Shown one piece after another: positions 55,173 through 63,993 of a stretch of 64,000 nucleotides of DNA. Position numbers and translations under genes: made by a program. The notes under the pieces are model-generated. The model saw nothing but the letters and a program-made list of their open reading frames with translations. It did not search any database and was not told the origin of the DNA. The DNA is from Candidatus Bealeia paramacronuclearis (lineage in GTDB: Bacteria; Pseudomonadota; Alphaproteobacteria; UBA9655): positions 603,501-667,500 of the forward strand of contig NZ_JAVHWZ010000001.1 of NCBI RefSeq assembly GCF_035607555.1. Direction: 5' to 3'. The first letter of the stretch is position 1; the number at the start of each line of letters is the position of its first letter.

Positions 55173-56120
55173 ATGGAAGGACTTCCAATTTTTGCCGTTG
55201 TCTTAGCCCTATTTGGACTGTTCTTTGTAATGCGCGGTGTTTATTCGGTGCCGCAAGGTCAGCAGTACACCGTTGAGAGATTTGGAAAATACGTTCAAAC
55301 ACTCAAGCCCGGGCTTCATTTTATCATTCCTTTGGTCGATCGCATTGGGGTCAGAATCAATATGATGGAGCAAGTTTTGGACGTGGCGTCCCAAGCCGTC
55401 ATTACGCGTGATAACGCTATGGTTACGGTGGATGGTGTTATTTTCTATCAGGTCTTGGATCCGGTCAAAGCCGCTTATGAAGTTTCAAATTTAGAAAATG
55501 CTATTTTGAATTTAACAGTGACAAATGTGAGAACTGTTATGGGATCAATGGATCTTGACGAGTTACTCTCACAACGTGAGCGCATTAATGCCCAGTTATT
55601 ATTGGTTGTGGATGAAGCCACATCCGTTTGGGGAATTAAAGTCACGCGTATTGAAATTAAGGATATTCAACCGCCCCGTGATCTTATCGAATCGATGGGT
55701 AGGCAGATGAAAGCTGAGCGTGACAAACGTGCTGAAATTCTTGTGGCGGAAGGTGCTCGTCAATCTGCAATTTTAAGAGCAGAAGGTGAAAAGCAATCCG
55801 TGATCTTAGAAGCAGAAGCTCGCAAAGAGGCCGCATTTCGTGATGCAGAAGCACGAGAGCGTTCGGCTGAAGCTGAAGCTAAGGCAACCGCGATGGTGTC
55901 TGTTGCCATTTCAAAAGGAAATATGCAAGCGGTGAACTATTTCGTTGCACAAAAATACATCACGGCTCTTCAACAAATGGCCTGTGCCCCCAATCATAAG
56001 ATTATCTTGATGCCGCTTGAAGCGTCTAATGTCATTGGTGCTTTGGGGGGAATTGGAGAGATTGCCAAGGAAGTTTTTGGATCTTCTGAGGAATCCAAAT
56101 CACAGACCAAGAAGGGGTAA
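55173..56120 (+). CDS. qmcA: Stomatin-like SPFH/band-7 protein (QmcA type)
   Basis: 315 residues: an N-terminal membrane helix (IFAVVLALFGLFFVMRGVY), SPFH domain (VPQGQQYTVERFGKYVQTLK, RDNAMVTVDGVIFYQVLDP) and a long alanine/glutamate coiled coil (about 190-265). Bacterial stomatins of this class are encoded with a partner NfeD membrane protein, which follows 6 bases downstream but is split by an insertion sequence. Probably organises membrane microdomains. Distinct from HflK/HflC in the same window. Confidence 0.92.
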   Translation: MEGLPIFAVVLALFGLFFVMRGVYSVPQGQQYTVERFGKYVQTLKPGLHFIIPLVDRIGVRINMMEQVLDVASQAVITRDNAMVTVDGVIFYQVLDPVKAAYEVSNLENAILNLTVTNVRTVMGSMDLDELLSQRERINAQLLLVVDEATSVWGIKVTRIEIKDIQPPRDLIESMGRQMKAERDKRAEILVAEGARQSAILRAEGEKQSVILEAEARKEAAFRDAEARERSAEAEAKATAMVSVAISKGNMQAVNYFVAQKYITALQQMACAPNHKIILMPLEASNVIGALGGIGEIAKEVFGSSEESKSQTKKG

Positions 56121-56315
56121 GTCATTATGAGCTCACTTGATTTTTGGAGCTGGTGGATTCTCGGCGGACTTCTTCTTGTGGGGGAGATCCTTATTCCCGG
56201 TGCCTTCATGCTGTGGATTGCCATGGCAGCGCTTTTGGTGGGCCTTGTGGATTATTTTCTGCCTTTGCCAGTTTGGGGACAGTTGGTGTTTTTTGCCGTC
56301 TTTTCCATTTTAAGT

Positions 56316-57398
56316 CACGAGTTACGCAGTTTGCAGCAAAAGGGTGGGAATCTAAGCGAAAGACATGAGTTTTGTTATTTCTCTAGAGATATCATGCTTA
56401 ATAACATCCCACTGCTGCTGATAAAAAGAGAAGCCTCCAGCAAGTCGTCTTTTAAATCTTTGAATCCAAGCCGAAATGGCAAGAAATATATGATTTCTTT
56501 GGGCTCGTCCCGTGCGAGACTGACAGCGTTCAAGACCGCATGTTTGCTTTAATTCCCGATGATAAACTTCGATTTTCCAACGCGATTTCATGACCAGTTC
56601 AATATGATCACGAGAGGGATTATCCCTATTGGTTCCGATATAATCCGTGCGACCGTTTTTGGCAACAAACCGGAAAACAGTAATCCATCCATATCCGCGT
56701 AAGTGAACTTTCAGTCCTTCATCTGGAATGTCCAGCTTTTCAAGAGTTTCTCCACGATTCACTTTCCTGTTTTTCTTCAACCCCATCACCCATGTCCAGC
56801 CTATGGATTCAATGGCCTTCAGATTATTCAAGCTCGAGTACCAAGCGTCTGCAACCACGTCATCCGGATTTATCCCTCTGTCTTGAGCCAGCTTTAACAT
56901 TTCCCTGAAATGGTCATTCTTGCTTTTGCCATCGCTGGCTTTATCATAAATACGATAATCAACAGGAATAGAGTCATGACTCCTCAGGCCATGCCATACC
57001 AAATTGACAAGACCTATCCCCGCAATAACATCATGGGCATTCCCAGAATACTGATAATGCACAAGCTCTATCTTCTCGCTCCGATTTTTATCCAAAATTG
57101 TATCGTCACATACTAAAAAACAAGGTTCTTTCTTGTTAATAAGAGATTGAGTAAGATTCCACACTCCGCTCGGACGCAATGCACTAGAACTCAACCATCG
57201 ATTGACGCTGTCATGCGACAATGGAATCGGTGACACCTCCGAAAGTGCCAACCCTGAATAGCGCACACTGCTGGCTTGTAAAAATGAACGATAAAGTGAT
57301 TTTGTGCATTTGTGTCGAGACATCATTTCTTCTCATTTAATAAATATTCCCTCTCACCTTATCTCTTCTCTCTTCTCCTGCAAACTGCGTAACTCGTG
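56316..57398 (-). mobile_element. Insertion sequence copy 1, IS701/ISAba11-like, 1083 bp
   Basis: Flanked by 5-bp target duplications TAAGT (56311-56315 and 57399-57403). Perfect 21-bp terminal inverted repeats begin CACGAGTTACGC at both ends. One transposase gene on the minus strand. Size near 1.1 kb plus a 5-bp duplication fits the ISAba11-like group better than typical IS701 elements (about 1.4 kb, 4 bp). Confidence 0.95.
56352..57326 (-). CDS. DDE transposase of IS copy 1
   Basis: 324-residue DDE transposase. Likely catalytic residues are D74 in LVCDDTILDK, D160 in VADAWYSS and E258 in YHRELKQTCGLE, in the IS701-type setting (ELVHYQYSG, DYRIYDKASDGKSKNDHFR). The ORF occupies almost the whole element and is intact, translating identically to the copy at 61470, so either can be active. 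Confidence 0.92.
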   Translation of the reverse strand: MMSRHKCTKSLYRSFLQASSVRYSGLALSEVSPIPLSHDSVNRWLSSSALRPSGVWNLTQSLINKKEPCFLVCDDTILDKNRSEKIELVHYQYSGNAHDVIAGIGLVNLVWHGLRSHDSIPVDYRIYDKASDGKSKNDHFREMLKLAQDRGINPDDVVADAWYSSLNNLKAIESIGWTWVMGLKKNRKVNRGETLEKLDIPDEGLKVHLRGYGWITVFRFVAKNGRTDYIGTNRDNPSRDHIELVMKSRWKIEVYHRELKQTCGLERCQSRTGRAQRNHIFLAISAWIQRFKRRLAGGFSFYQQQWDVIKHDISREITKLMSFA

Positions 57399-57756
57399 TA
57401 AGTGTCCTGATTGGTAAACGATATAAACCGTCGCTTAAAGATGATTCCGATTACCCCAATCTCAATGATCGAGGAGCCCAATATGTGGGGCAAGTTTTTG
57501 TTCTTTCAAAGGCAATAGTCGATGGTCGGGGGAAAGCCAAAGTGGGGGATACAGAATGGATTGTTATAGGGCCAGACTTACCCCAAGGCGCTCAAGTCAA
57601 AATTACGGGCGTTGAGGGAACATTTTTAAAAGTTAAGCCCGCAGATTAGAGGGATCTGAACTCACAAAGAAAATCACCTTGTGATAGGGCCATTAATTCT
57701 TTATAATCTTAAGAACCCTCCAGAAGGAGAAAAAACAAAACAGGGAAAATTATCCA

Positions 57757-58209
57757 ATGAAATTTAATGTCTTCACCTCAATGACTCTAGTCTCAATGGC
57801 ATTTGGAAATCCGATTCACGCCAATTCAGCGCCTACCACAACGGCTCCTGTAGCCGCAGAAATTGGAAATATGTCAGAAAAAGACGCTGAGGCCTTTGTT
57901 GCAGGTCTTCAAAAGATGCTTAAAGTTACAGATCCCAAAGATATTAAAGAAATTCCTAACACCATTGCGAACAATATGGTTCATTATCCATTGCGTTGGT
58001 TTAAAGACGCGAATACAAAAAATGCCACCATGATCAAAACACCCGCAGAGTTTGTAAAAAACTATAGTGAAATTATGAGCGCAAAAGTTATTGATGCGAT
58101 TTTAAATCAAGATATGAAAAATCTTTTTATAAATGCGCAAGGTTGTATGATTGGGAATGGTCAAGTTTGGCTTGATGAACGCGGCATTAAAACAATAAGT
58201 AATTTTTGA
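57757..58209 (+). CDS. Hypothetical exported protein, NTF2-like
   Basis: 150 residues with an N-terminal signal peptide (VFTSMTLVSMAFGNPIHANS). The mature part reads like an NTF2/SnoaL-type small domain: VHYPLRWF, KTPAEFVKNYSEIMSAKVID and the ending NAQGCMIGNGQVWLDERG, a pattern seen in proteobacterial exported hypotheticals. No catalytic function can be given. Shine-Dalgarno AGAAGGAG is rather far upstream (about 30 bases), so initiation may rely on AGGGAAAA closer by. Ends 22 bases before a terminator. Confidence 0.65.
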   Translation: MKFNVFTSMTLVSMAFGNPIHANSAPTTTAPVAAEIGNMSEKDAEAFVAGLQKMLKVTDPKDIKEIPNTIANNMVHYPLRWFKDANTKNATMIKTPAEFVKNYSEIMSAKVIDAILNQDMKNLFINAQGCMIGNGQVWLDERGIKTISNF

Positions 58210-58230
58210 TCACATCTTCTTCTTATTTGC

Positions 58231-58266
58231 ATCTTCCGTGGAATATTACTGCGGAGGATTTTTTTC
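58231..58266 (+). terminator. Intrinsic terminator
   Basis: ATCTTCCG (58231-58238) pairs with CGGAGGAT (58252-58259, one G-U pair) and is followed by a seven-T run, after the NTF2-like gene and before the chemoreceptor gene. Confidence 0.75.
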
Positions 58267-58334
58267 TCATTAATAATCTTTTAACTTATGTGAGATATGA
58301 TTTCCCTCAGCTTTATTCTTTTTAAAGGGGAAAA

Positions 58335-60320
58335 ATGATGAGATTATTTGGAAAAATGACGGCTTTGTTGGGTGCTGCAGTTACCTTAGTTGTGGTGAAT
58401 TTCGTAGGCGGTATTGCCATGGAGTATTACACCTCTCAAAGCGTAGACAATATTTTGAAATCTTCAGATATCCTTAAAAAAAGCATGGAAAGTGATATGG
58501 TTCATGACGCTCTGCATGCTGATGTTCTTTTGGCAATACGTGCAAAAGAGAAGAATGACCTGGAAGGCCTGAAAGATACCATTAAAGATGCAGAAAGTCA
58601 TGGAAATACATTTCTTAAAAATATGAAAGAAATTATCGAAGAGCAGCCGCCGCGAGACATTTTAGATCTTGTCCAGGCCAACTATAAAATTGTTCAAGTA
58701 TACACAGAAAATGGAAGGTCTGTCATTGATGCTATACAAAAAGGACAATACCAAGATAAGGATTATGATTCGTTTATGATCAACTTCAAAAAATTAGAAG
58801 TTGGTATGGATAAGCAAGGAGACGTAATTTTAGATTATGCGAATGCACAACAAGTGATTTATGCGCAAGGGCAATCTGCTCTGAAATTCATTTCACTAGG
58901 GATTTTTGGATGTCTTCTAGTGGCTATTGGTATGTTGGCGTATTTCATTGTTTTCAAAATAAAAAAGCCCATTGCTCACAGTATTGAAGATATGAATCAA
59001 CTTTCCGCAGGATCTTACGATATTCAGATAGAGGGGACAGAGCGTCCTGATGAAATTGGGGATATGGCGAGAGCTATTCAAATTTTTAAAGATAATGCAA
59101 AACGTGTTCAAGATATGACTGAACAACAAGTCATCGAAGCTGCACAGCGAGAGCGTAGTATTAAGGAAAAACTCTTAACTCTTTCAGAAAAGCTTGAATC
59201 AGAACTGCAAGGAGCCTTAACTCAAGTTCTTAAAAATTCAGATGAAGTTTTAAAGACAACACAAGCTATGACTGTCTCTTCCGACAAAGTCAGTGCGCAA
59301 TCAGAATCTGCCAATGCGGTTACCGATGAAACCAAGCATGATGTGGAAAGTGTGGCGGCGGCCACCGAAGAGCTTTCAAGTTCTATCCGTGAAATTAGCG
59401 AACGCGTGGCGGAATCAACGCATATTGTCCAAACCGCAGTGGTAACCACAGAAAAGACTAACGTCACCATCCAAGAACTCGCAAAATCCTCAACGCACAT
59501 TGGTGAGATTATCAAATTAATTTCCGACATTGCGGAAAGAACGAATCTTCTTGCGCTTAATGCCACCATTGAGGCGGCGCGTGCGGGAGATGCTGGGAAA
59601 GGCTTTGCTGTGGTCGCGGCAGAAGTTAAAAATCTTGCCAATCAGACCACGCAAGCGACTGAGGAAATCACAGGTCAAATCCAGTCTATTCAAAAGTCCA
59701 CAGATGAATCCGTTTCGGCCATTTCTGAAATCATCAGCACCATCCAGGACATCGATCATGCTTCCTCATCCATCGCTGCCGCTGTTGAAGAGCAAGGCAT
59801 TGCCACTGCTGAAATTAACAAACGTACTCAGCAAGCTGCAATGCGTACTGGTGAAGTTGCAAGTGGAATCAGTCTTATGAATACGGAAGCACAAGAAACA
59901 CGTGCATTGTCATCAACGGTTATGGATTCAACAAAACGTATTATTAAAGAAATGGAGGGCATGCAACTTCGCATGCGCCAAGTCATTCGTGAATCCTATG
60001 CCGGAGACCGGCGTGAAAATCAACGTTATCAAAATCCATCCTCTGTTAAGGTCACTGGAAACGGGGGAGCATTTACATGCCATGTGAAAGATATATCCTG
60101 TTCAGGTGTAGCCTTAAGCTCTCCTGAATTTGCTAAATCAGCTTCCGTGGGATCCAGCGTCACACTTGAAATTCCAGGATATACTTCCCCAGTTCCGGCT
60201 AAGATTTTAGAAACTCAAGAAGGTTCCATCGTCAGGTTAGGTTTCACGGCTGCGGCAACTGAGATCGAAAAAATTGATCAGTTTCTCGCCAGAATGAATG
60301 GGGTTCAAAAAGCGGCTTAA
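58335..60320 (+). CDS. Methyl-accepting chemotaxis protein with C-terminal PilZ domain
   Basis: 661 residues. Membrane helices at about 8-30 and 185-210 flank a roughly 150-residue helical sensor. HAMP follows (about 212-265), then the signalling domain with the conserved tip [18 protein letters not shown] and [18 protein letters not shown]. Unusually the C-terminus (559-661) is a PilZ domain with both cyclic-di-GMP motifs: RxxxR at 560-564 (RENQR) and DxSxxG at 586-591 (DISCSG). It could pass a c-di-GMP signal to the chemotaxis output or to pili; the che genes are not here. Shine-Dalgarno AAGGGG precedes two ATGs. Confidence 0.92.
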   Translation: MMRLFGKMTALLGAAVTLVVVNFVGGIAMEYYTSQSVDNILKSSDILKKSMESDMVHDALHADVLLAIRAKEKNDLEGLKDTIKDAESHGNTFLKNMKEIIEEQPPRDILDLVQANYKIVQVYTENGRSVIDAIQKGQYQDKDYDSFMINFKKLEVGMDKQGDVILDYANAQQVIYAQGQSALKFISLGIFGCLLVAIGMLAYFIVFKIKKPIAHSIEDMNQLSAGSYDIQIEGTERPDEIGDMARAIQIFKDNAKRVQDMTEQQVIEAAQRERSIKEKLLTLSEKLESELQGALTQVLKNSDEVLKTTQAMTVSSDKVSAQSESANAVTDETKHDVESVAAATEELSSSIREISERVAESTHIVQTAVVTTEKTNVTIQELAKSSTHIGEIIKLISDIAERTNLLALNATIEAARAGDAGKGFAVVAAEVKNLANQTTQATEEITGQIQSIQKSTDESVSAISEIISTIQDIDHASSSIAAAVEEQGIATAEINKRTQQAAMRTGEVASGISLMNTEAQETRALSSTVMDSTKRIIKEMEGMQLRMRQVIRESYAGDRRENQRYQNPSSVKVTGNGGAFTCHVKDISCSGVALSSPEFAKSASVGSSVTLEIPGYTSPVPAKILETQEGSIVRLGFTAAATEIEKIDQFLARMNGVQKAA

Positions 60321-60361
60321 AGGGTGTATTGAGTTGGTGTTGAAATTCAAACAGGTCACTC

Positions 60362-60836
60362 ATGTCCCGTGCTCAAAGGCTTTTAGATCTCATTCAAATC
60401 TTGAGGCACCATCGGTATCCAGTTTTAGGCGCCACATTGGCTCAAGATCTGGGGATTAGCTTAAGAACTCTTTATCGCGATATTGCTACCTTGCAATCCC
60501 AAGGGGCTACCATCGAAGGTGAGGCTGGTGTGGGTTATATTTTGCGTCCTGGGTTTATGCTGCCGCCATTGATGTTTTCAGAAGAAGAAATCGAAGCTCT
60601 TGTTTTGGGGTCTAGATGGGTGGCGAATCGGGGGGATTCTGCCCTTTCTCAGGCAGCTAAAAATGCCCTTGTGAAAATTGGAGCTGTTCTGCCTAATGAT
60701 CTTCGGGAAAAATTAGAAGGGGCCGGGCTTTTGGTGGGCCCTGGTGAGGGTTTGAATGAGGACAGTATTGAGCTTCCCCTCCTTCGTGAAGCCATTAGGT
60801 GTGAGAAAAAAATTATCATCACCTATTTCGATCTTA
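60362..60836 (+). pseudogene. YafY-family HTH/WYL regulator truncated by IS copy 2
   Basis: The N-terminal 158 residues remain: a DeoR-type winged helix-turn-helix (RLLDLIQILRHHRYPVLGAT, LGISLRTLYRDIATLQSQGA) and the start of the WYL domain (PPLMFSEEEIEALVLGSRWV, KKIIITYFDL). The frame then enters IS sequence and stops at 60889. The missing C-terminal part is not found beyond the IS complex, so the regulator is probably dead. The adjacent VOC gene is the likely former target. Confidence 0.88.
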
Positions 60837-61397
60837 CACGAGTTACGCAGTTTGCAGCAAAAGGGTGGGAATCTAAGCGAAAGACATGAGTTTTGTTATT
60901 TCTCTAGAGATATCATGCTTAATAACATCCCACTGCTGCTGATAAAAAGAGAAGCCTCCAGCAAGTCGTCTTTTAAATCTTTGAATCCAAGCCGAAATGG
61001 CAAGAAATATATGATTTCTTTGGGCTCGTCCCGTGCGAGACTGACAGCGTTCAAGACCGCATGTTTGCTTTAATTCCCGATGATAAACTTCGATTTTCCA
61101 ACGCGATTTCATGACCAGTTCAATATGATCACGAGAGGGATTATCCCTATTGGTTCCGATATAATCCGTGCGACCGTTTTTGGCAACAAACCGGAAAACA
61201 GTAATCCATCCATATCCGCGTAAGTGAACTTTCAGTCCTTCATCTGGAATGTCCAGCTTTTCAAGAGTTTCTCCACGATTCACTTTCCTGTTTTTCTTCA
61301 ACCCCATCACCCATGTCCAGCCTATGGATTCAATGGCCTTCAGATTATTCAAGCTCGAGTACCAAGCGTCTGCAACCACGTCATCCGGATTTATCCC
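60837..61397 (-). mobile_element. Partial IS copy 2 (561 bp)
   Basis: Same sequence and orientation as the first 561 bp of copy 1 (56316-56876), including its left inverted repeat, encoding the transposase C-terminal half. It ends exactly where copy 3 begins. Its left flank (TCTTA) has no matching duplication anywhere near, showing that the other end has been lost. A 175-residue transposase fragment frame (60873-61400) has its start created by the junction. Confidence 0.93.
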
Positions 61398-62480
61398 CAC
61401 GAGTTACGCAGTTTGCAGGAGAAGAGAGAAGAGATAAGGTGAGAGGGAATATTTATTAAATGAGAAGAAATGATGTCTCGACACAAATGCACAAAATCAC
61501 TTTATCGTTCATTTTTACAAGCCAGCAGTGTGCGCTATTCAGGGTTGGCACTTTCGGAGGTGTCACCGATTCCATTGTCGCATGACAGCGTCAATCGATG
61601 GTTGAGTTCTAGTGCATTGCGTCCGAGCGGAGTGTGGAATCTTACTCAATCTCTTATTAACAAGAAAGAACCTTGTTTTTTAGTATGTGACGATACAATT
61701 TTGGATAAAAATCGGAGCGAGAAGATAGAGCTTGTGCATTATCAGTATTCTGGGAATGCCCATGATGTTATTGCGGGGATAGGTCTTGTCAATTTGGTAT
61801 GGCATGGCCTGAGGAGTCATGACTCTATTCCTGTTGATTATCGTATTTATGATAAAGCCAGCGATGGCAAAAGCAAGAATGACCATTTCAGGGAAATGTT
61901 AAAGCTGGCTCAAGACAGAGGGATAAATCCGGATGACGTGGTTGCAGACGCTTGGTACTCGAGCTTGAATAATCTGAAGGCCATTGAATCCATAGGCTGG
62001 ACATGGGTGATGGGGTTGAAGAAAAACAGGAAAGTGAATCGTGGAGAAACTCTTGAAAAGCTGGACATTCCAGATGAAGGACTGAAAGTTCACTTACGCG
62101 GATATGGATGGATTACTGTTTTCCGGTTTGTTGCCAAAAACGGTCGCACGGATTATATCGGAACCAATAGGGATAATCCCTCTCGTGATCATATTGAACT
62201 GGTCATGAAATCGCGTTGGAAAATCGAAGTTTATCATCGGGAATTAAAGCAAACATGCGGTCTTGAACGCTGTCAGTCTCGCACGGGACGAGCCCAAAGA
62301 AATCATATATTTCTTGCCATTTCGGCTTGGATTCAAAGATTTAAAAGACGACTTGCTGGAGGCTTCTCTTTTTATCAGCAGCAGTGGGATGTTATTAAGC
62401 ATGATATCTCTAGAGAAATAACAAAACTCATGTCTTTCGCTTAGATTCCCACCCTTTTGCTGCAAACTGCGTAACTCGTG
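61398..62480 (+). mobile_element. Insertion sequence copy 3, intact, inverted relative to copies 1 and 2
   Basis: 1083 bp, the same length as copy 1, with both terminal inverted repeats. Left flank is copy 2 (ATCCC), right flank TTTTG, so there is no target duplication; the junction was made by deletion or recombination rather than simple insertion. Confidence 0.95.
61470..62444 (+). CDS. DDE transposase of IS copy 3
   Basis: 324 residues, identical in translation to the transposase of copy 1, with the same catalytic candidates D74, D160 and E258. Full length and on the plus strand. The ATG pair at its start follows a short leader that includes the 21-bp terminal repeat. Confidence 0.92.
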   Translation: MMSRHKCTKSLYRSFLQASSVRYSGLALSEVSPIPLSHDSVNRWLSSSALRPSGVWNLTQSLINKKEPCFLVCDDTILDKNRSEKIELVHYQYSGNAHDVIAGIGLVNLVWHGLRSHDSIPVDYRIYDKASDGKSKNDHFREMLKLAQDRGINPDDVVADAWYSSLNNLKAIESIGWTWVMGLKKNRKVNRGETLEKLDIPDEGLKVHLRGYGWITVFRFVAKNGRTDYIGTNRDNPSRDHIELVMKSRWKIEVYHRELKQTCGLERCQSRTGRAQRNHIFLAISAWIQRFKRRLAGGFSFYQQQWDVIKHDISREITKLMSFA

Positions 62481-62496
62481 TTTTGGAGCCTTGAAC

Positions 62497-62520
62497 GCTG
62501 CTGACAGAAACTGTCACAGC
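62497..62520. promoter_or_regulatory. Palindromic candidate operator before the VOC gene
   Basis: GCTGCTGACAG-AAA-CTGTCACAGC is an almost perfect inverted repeat (one extra base in the left arm), 46 bases before the VOC start and immediately right of the IS complex. It is a natural candidate site for the neighbouring YafY-type regulator, which is truncated here; that link is inference. Confidence 0.5.
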
Positions 62521-62565
62521 TTGTGGTTATTCTCTTGAAACGCAACAACAGAAAGGAATACGACC

Positions 62566-62937
62566 ATGACACACCCCACTTTTATTATGTTTTATGTCGA
62601 AAATCCCACTTTAAGCGCTCAATTTTATAGCCAGATTTTGGAAGCTACTCCTGTTGAGTCCTCACCTATGTTTGCTTTGTTTATGTTGGACTCAGGTGTC
62701 AAATTAGGGCTTTGGGCCAAGTCTGATGTTCAGCCTCAAGGCGATTTTGGAGGGTCTGGATTTGAGTTGGGATTTGCAAAGGCTACGATCCCAGAACTTC
62801 AAAGTACTTACCAAAACTGGAAAGCTCAAGGTGTTAAAATCATTCAAGATCCCACAGATATGGACTTTGGTCATACATTTACGGCTGAAGATCCCGATGG
62901 GCATCGTTTGCGTGTTTTTGTGTTGAATATGCAATGA
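62566..62937 (+). CDS. VOC-family (glyoxalase/bleomycin-resistance-like) protein
   Basis: 123 residues, a vicinal oxygen chelate fold built from two paired beta-alpha motifs: FIMFYVENPTLSAQFYSQIL at the start and GHTFTAEDPDGHRLRVF at the end, where the EDPDGH block is the family hallmark. The substrate is not evident; homologues next to YafY regulators are often called antibiotic-resistance or drug-binding proteins without proof. Shine-Dalgarno GAAAGGA is present. Overlaps the EVE gene by ATGA. Confidence 0.85.
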   Translation: MTHPTFIMFYVENPTLSAQFYSQILEATPVESSPMFALFMLDSGVKLGLWAKSDVQPQGDFGGSGFELGFAKATIPELQSTYQNWKAQGVKIIQDPTDMDFGHTFTAEDPDGHRLRVFVLNMQ

Positions 62938-63392
62938 CACAAAACTGGATTGGGGTGGCCTGCCGAGATCATGTCCGGCGTGGAATTGAAGCTGGAATTA
63001 TGCAACTTTGCCATGGGAGGGAAGCCCCCCTCAATCGCATTCAAGTCTGTGATCGCATTGCGTATTATTCCCCCACAATTACTTTTGGGGGGACAGATAA
63101 ATTGCAAGCGTTCACAGCTTTAGGCGTCGTGAAAGACGGTGCGCCTTATCAACTGGAGATGACTCCTGGCTTTACGCCTTTCCGGCGTGATGTTGAGTGG
63201 ATTCAAGTTGCACATGAATCCGCCATTCACCCTCTTTTGATGCACCTTGAATTAACGTCTGGTAAAATCAACTGGGGCTATCCCTTCCGTTTGGGGATTG
63301 TAAAAATTAGCGATCACGACATGGATTTGATCACAAATGCGATGGGTGTTACCCTTAATCCCAACAAATTTCCGCAATCTCAAAAGGCTTGA
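62934..63392 (+). CDS. EVE-domain protein
   Basis: 152 residues that cover one EVE domain (PUA-like fold): NWIGVACRDHVRRGIEAGIM, CHGREAPLNRIQVCDRIAYY, LQAFTALGVVKD and PGFTPFRRDVEW are the conserved blocks. EVE domains bind modified bases in DNA or RNA in other proteins; a stand-alone bacterial EVE has no settled role. Coupled to the VOC gene. Its 3' end overlaps the convergent DNA-binding-like gene by 38 bases. Confidence 0.85.
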   Translation: MTQNWIGVACRDHVRRGIEAGIMQLCHGREAPLNRIQVCDRIAYYSPTITFGGTDKLQAFTALGVVKDGAPYQLEMTPGFTPFRRDVEWIQVAHESAIHPLLMHLELTSGKINWGYPFRLGIVKISDHDMDLITNAMGVTLNPNKFPQSQKA

Positions 63393-63945
63393 GCCCTTTA
63401 TCCATGCGCGCTTGATTGATCATCATAATGAGTTTTGTCTCAGAAATTAGCTTTTGTCCTACGACATAAGCAGGATCAGAATGCGTACAAGAAAGCCAAT
63501 GCGGACGAAACGAAAGACCCTCTTCATGTGCCCATGCTTTGGCGACAGAAAGGGATGCGGGGAGATGAAAAAAATCATCCTTTTTTTTACGCCTTCTCCC
63601 CCTGTAAAATCGATCTTGTGCCTCTAAAATTTTGGAAGAGGGGATGTGCATTTTTTGAATTGCAGAGAATCTCCTTTGCTCAAAGGTTTCCCCGAAATAC
63701 TTGACCGCAAGCTTTTTCATCACTTGGATATCCCGTTCATATTTCTTGCTTTGAGAAAAATCAAGCTTTCTCCCCTTTGGTTTTCCGCACTTTTGAGAAG
63801 GCGTGCGAATGCCTTGCCGTACCAAAACCTTACTGATGGCGGAGACGGTTCTCCCTAAATAATTCGCAATTATTTTCAGTTGGATAGACTCATTCATGGC
63901 TGCCTTCAGGCATGCCAATTCTTCCTTGGACCACGCTTTTAACAT
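63355..63945 (-). CDS. Hypothetical protein with N-terminal HTH/Myb-like segment
   Basis: 196 residues. The N-terminus (WSKEELACLKAAMNESIQLK, then IIANYLGRTVSAISKVLVRQG, cited as residues 5-45) matches the W-x-E-E ... IA-x-LGRT-xxAI pattern of small HTH domains in phage, SANT/Myb-like and GcrA-like proteins. The middle is strongly basic (RRRKKK). No catalytic motif seen and no named family recognised. A palindrome upstream at 63979 may control it. Confidence 0.6.
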   Translation of the reverse strand: MLKAWSKEELACLKAAMNESIQLKIIANYLGRTVSAISKVLVRQGIRTPSQKCGKPKGRKLDFSQSKKYERDIQVMKKLAVKYFGETFEQRRFSAIQKMHIPSSKILEAQDRFYRGRRRKKKDDFFHLPASLSVAKAWAHEEGLSFRPHWLSCTHSDPAYVVGQKLISETKLIMMINQARMDKGLKPFEIAEICWD

Positions 63946-63978
63946 TTTTAAATACCTTCAACCTGTTAACCATTAAAT

Positions 63979-63993
63979 GCATACCTGGTATGC
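63979..63993. promoter_or_regulatory. Palindrome upstream of the HTH hypothetical
   Basis: GCATACC-T-GGTATGC, a perfect 7-bp inverted repeat with one central base, 34 bases before the ATG of the minus-strand gene. Position fits an operator, possibly for autoregulation. The window ends 7 bases later. Confidence 0.35.

Larger units (their letters stand above)
56127..57649 (+). pseudogene. nfeD: NfeD-like protein gene disrupted by IS copy 1
   Basis: Before the insertion (56127-56315) the gene encodes two membrane helices (WWILGGLLLVGEILIPGAFM and the following one). After it (57404-57649) the same frame continues with VLIGKRYKPSLKDD and an OB-fold end (GDTEWIVIGPDLPQGAQVKI) to a TAG. Removing the IS and one TAAGT copy restores one 145-residue frame reading FSILSVLIGKRY across the junction, so the break is clean and recent. 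The IS-fused frame ends in about 80 foreign residues at 56552. Confidence 0.9.

Noticed and set aside
57673..57685. ATCAC-CTT-GTGAT hairpin after nfeD as a terminator
   Set aside because: The stem is short and no T-run follows.
56316..62480. Composite transposon carrying the chemoreceptor
   Set aside because: nfeD continues directly after copy 1 with a matching 5-bp duplication, so copy 1 arrived alone; no outer duplication joins copies 1 and 3.
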